Shown here: piece after piece, positions 36,033 through 37,194 of the stretch
Position numbering within the stretch: position 1 is the stretch's first letter
How the letters are laid out: each line of letters begins with the position of its first letter
Origin: Paracoccus albus
GTDB lineage: Bacteria; Pseudomonadota; Alphaproteobacteria; Rhodobacterales; Rhodobacteraceae
DNA length: 37,194 nucleotides
NCBI RefSeq assembly: GCF_027913035.1
Contig: NZ_CP115779.1
Span: forward strand, 1-37,194
Direction of reading: 5' to 3'
Program-made: the position numbers and the translations under genes
Notes under the pieces: generated by a model
What the model was told of the DNA's origin: nothing
The model's input: only the letters and a program-made list of their open reading frames with translations
Database searches by the model: none

Positions 36033-36179
36033 TACTTACTTCACCCTCTCGCAGAAACCGTGCCATCGACAATGGAATAGCTTGGTGCATTCCGATGCGG
36101 CGCTGTTTCGCTCTACTGCCGCGGATGACCTCATGCTGCTACAGGCTTCTGCCAGACTGGGCTATTATAGGCAATCCTA

Positions 36180-37016
36180 GGGTCAGGACTCACAACCAGA
36201 AAATGACGGTCGCTGCGATGCAGATGGCGGAGAGGAAGATTTCGCCGCATCTGTCGTAGCGGGTGGCGATCCGGCGCCAGTCCTTGAGACGGGCGAAGAG
36301 GTTCTCGACCCGGTGACGCTGCTTGTAGAGTTTCCGGTCGTGGTTGGCGGGGTTCTTGCGCCCGCGCCGGGCCGGGATGCAGGCGGCAATCCCCTTGTCA
36401 TCGAGGGCTTCGCGGAACCAGTCGGCGTCGTAGCCCTTGTCACCCAGGAGCATCTTTGCGGGCGGCAGGGCATCCAGCAGGACCAGCGCGCCCTTCGCAT
36501 CGCTCATCTGGCCGGGCGACAGGAAGAAGGTCAGGGGACGACCCAGCCCGTCGCACACCATGTGCAGCTTGGAGTTCAGCCCGCCTTTGGTCCGTCCGAT
36601 GGCCCGCGGACGAGTCCCCCTTTTGAGAGGCTTGCCGCCGTGCGGTGCGCCTTGAGGTGGGTGCTGTCGATCATGATCGTTTCGCCATCCGGTCCCGGCT
36701 GGGCGAGCTCGGCGAAGATCCTGGCGAACACGCCCATGCGCGACCAGCGCACGAACCGATTGTAGAGCGTCTTCGGCGGCCCATACACGGCCGGCGCGTC
36801 CTTCCACTGCAACCCGTTCTTCTGAATGTAGATTATCCCGCTCAGCACCCGCCGGTCATCCACCCGCGGCTTGCCTCTGGACTTCGGAAAGAACGGCCGC
36901 AGCCGCTCCATCTGCGCGTCGGCCAACCAGAAATGCCCGCTCATCATGCCCCCTCTGTTTGGAAGCTTGAATCATGCATACCGTGGGGCCTCAAGCGACT
37001 TTACGGGTCCTGACCC
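36180..37016 (-). mobile_element. Intact IS5-family (IS427-group) insertion sequence
   Basis: The 837-bp element has 12-bp terminal inverted repeats GGGTCAGGACTC (36180-36191) and the complement of GGGTCAGGACCC (37005-37016), one mismatch. TA is present on both outer sides (36178-36179 and 37017-37018) as the expected target duplication. It carries one frameshifted transposase gene. Its flanks do not rejoin into a recognisable gene. Confidence 0.9.
36190..36947 (-). CDS. IS5-family transposase made by programmed -1 frameshift
   Basis: The first frame (36947-36576) gives the N-terminal half with the first catalytic Asp (MIDSTHLKAHR). The second frame (to 36190) gives the C-terminal half with the second Asp (LLGDKGYDADWF) and the Glu (HRVENLFARLKDWRRIATRYDR). 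They overlap around AAAAGGGGG at 36624-36616, where a shift by -1 joins SLSK to RGTRPRAIG in the family's usual order. All three catalytic residues are present, so the enzyme should work if frameshifting occurs. A second ATG one codon into the first frame is an equally good start. Confidence 0.9.
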
Positions 37017-37194
37017 TAGTGCTGCTGCCCAACCGGATGAACGCGTACAGCCGTTAGCTCCGCTTCCTGGCTTCTCAGGCCTTCAGGACATTGCCCGACG
37101 CTGAACGACCTCAAGGTGCCTGCCCTCTTCCTCCTCGATGAATTGACGCACTGGGGCCGTCTGCAGGCCGTAGAGCGCGCTATGCGCTGTTTTT

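Noticed and set aside
37020..37194. Partial open frames on both strands at the right edge
   Set aside because: Neither could be tied to a protein family and both are short; the edge is left unannotated.

Overview
The window looks like part of an accessory replicon (plasmid or chromid) from a GC-rich alphaproteobacterium, most likely Rhodobacterales (Paracoccus/roseobacter type). The reasons are two RPA-type RepA initiators with iterons, a ParA plus small ribbon-helix-helix partition pair, a DUF3768 gene, a stand-alone WGR protein and IS5-family elements. This taxonomic call is inferred from gene families; no database was searched.

Layout. (1) 1-2470: a complete iteron origin, repA and parA/parB-like genes bounded by inverted repeats. 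(2) 2884-6063: the C-terminal half of a Tn3-family transposase running into a second initiator of a different family (Rep_3-like) and its HTH/coiled-coil partner gene. (3) 6182-13450: two glycosyltransferases, a decayed IS5 element with the tail of a broken sulfotransferase gene, then a leftward operon of a galactofuranosyltransferase-like GT2, UDP-galactopyranose mutase (glf) and a hydrolase-sulfotransferase fusion. (4) 13677-14920: a second RPA-type repA with its own iterons, AT-rich tandem repeat and DnaA box. (5) 15363-21190: a three-domain sulfotransferase/GT2/GT2 protein, a stand-alone sulfotransferase and a GT2/GT31-like fusion. (6) 21439-26150: a type I secretion MFP and ABC transporter and an RTX repeat protein. 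(7) 26701-34491: resolvase; a four-gene leftward operon (tyrosine recombinase, DUF3768, endonuclease III-like protein, metallophosphoesterase); hypothetical genes; a toxin-antitoxin pair; a WGR protein. (8) 34574-35093: a second copy of the left-end origin whose repA is missing; a lower-GC sulfotransferase gene sits where repA should be. (9) 36180-37016: an apparently intact IS5-family element.

How the genes work together. glf makes UDP-galactofuranose, and two GlfT-like GT2 enzymes could use it. Four intact sulfotransferase domains, plus one remnant, sit on the same replicon. The simplest reading is a plasmid-borne pathway for a sulfated, galactofuranose-containing surface polymer, next to a type I secretion system and its RTX substrate. 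No polymer export genes (Wzx/Wzy or Wza-Wzc type) are visible, so either they lie outside the window or the glycans decorate another scaffold. Three initiator genes plus an orphan origin show the replicon is a fusion product.
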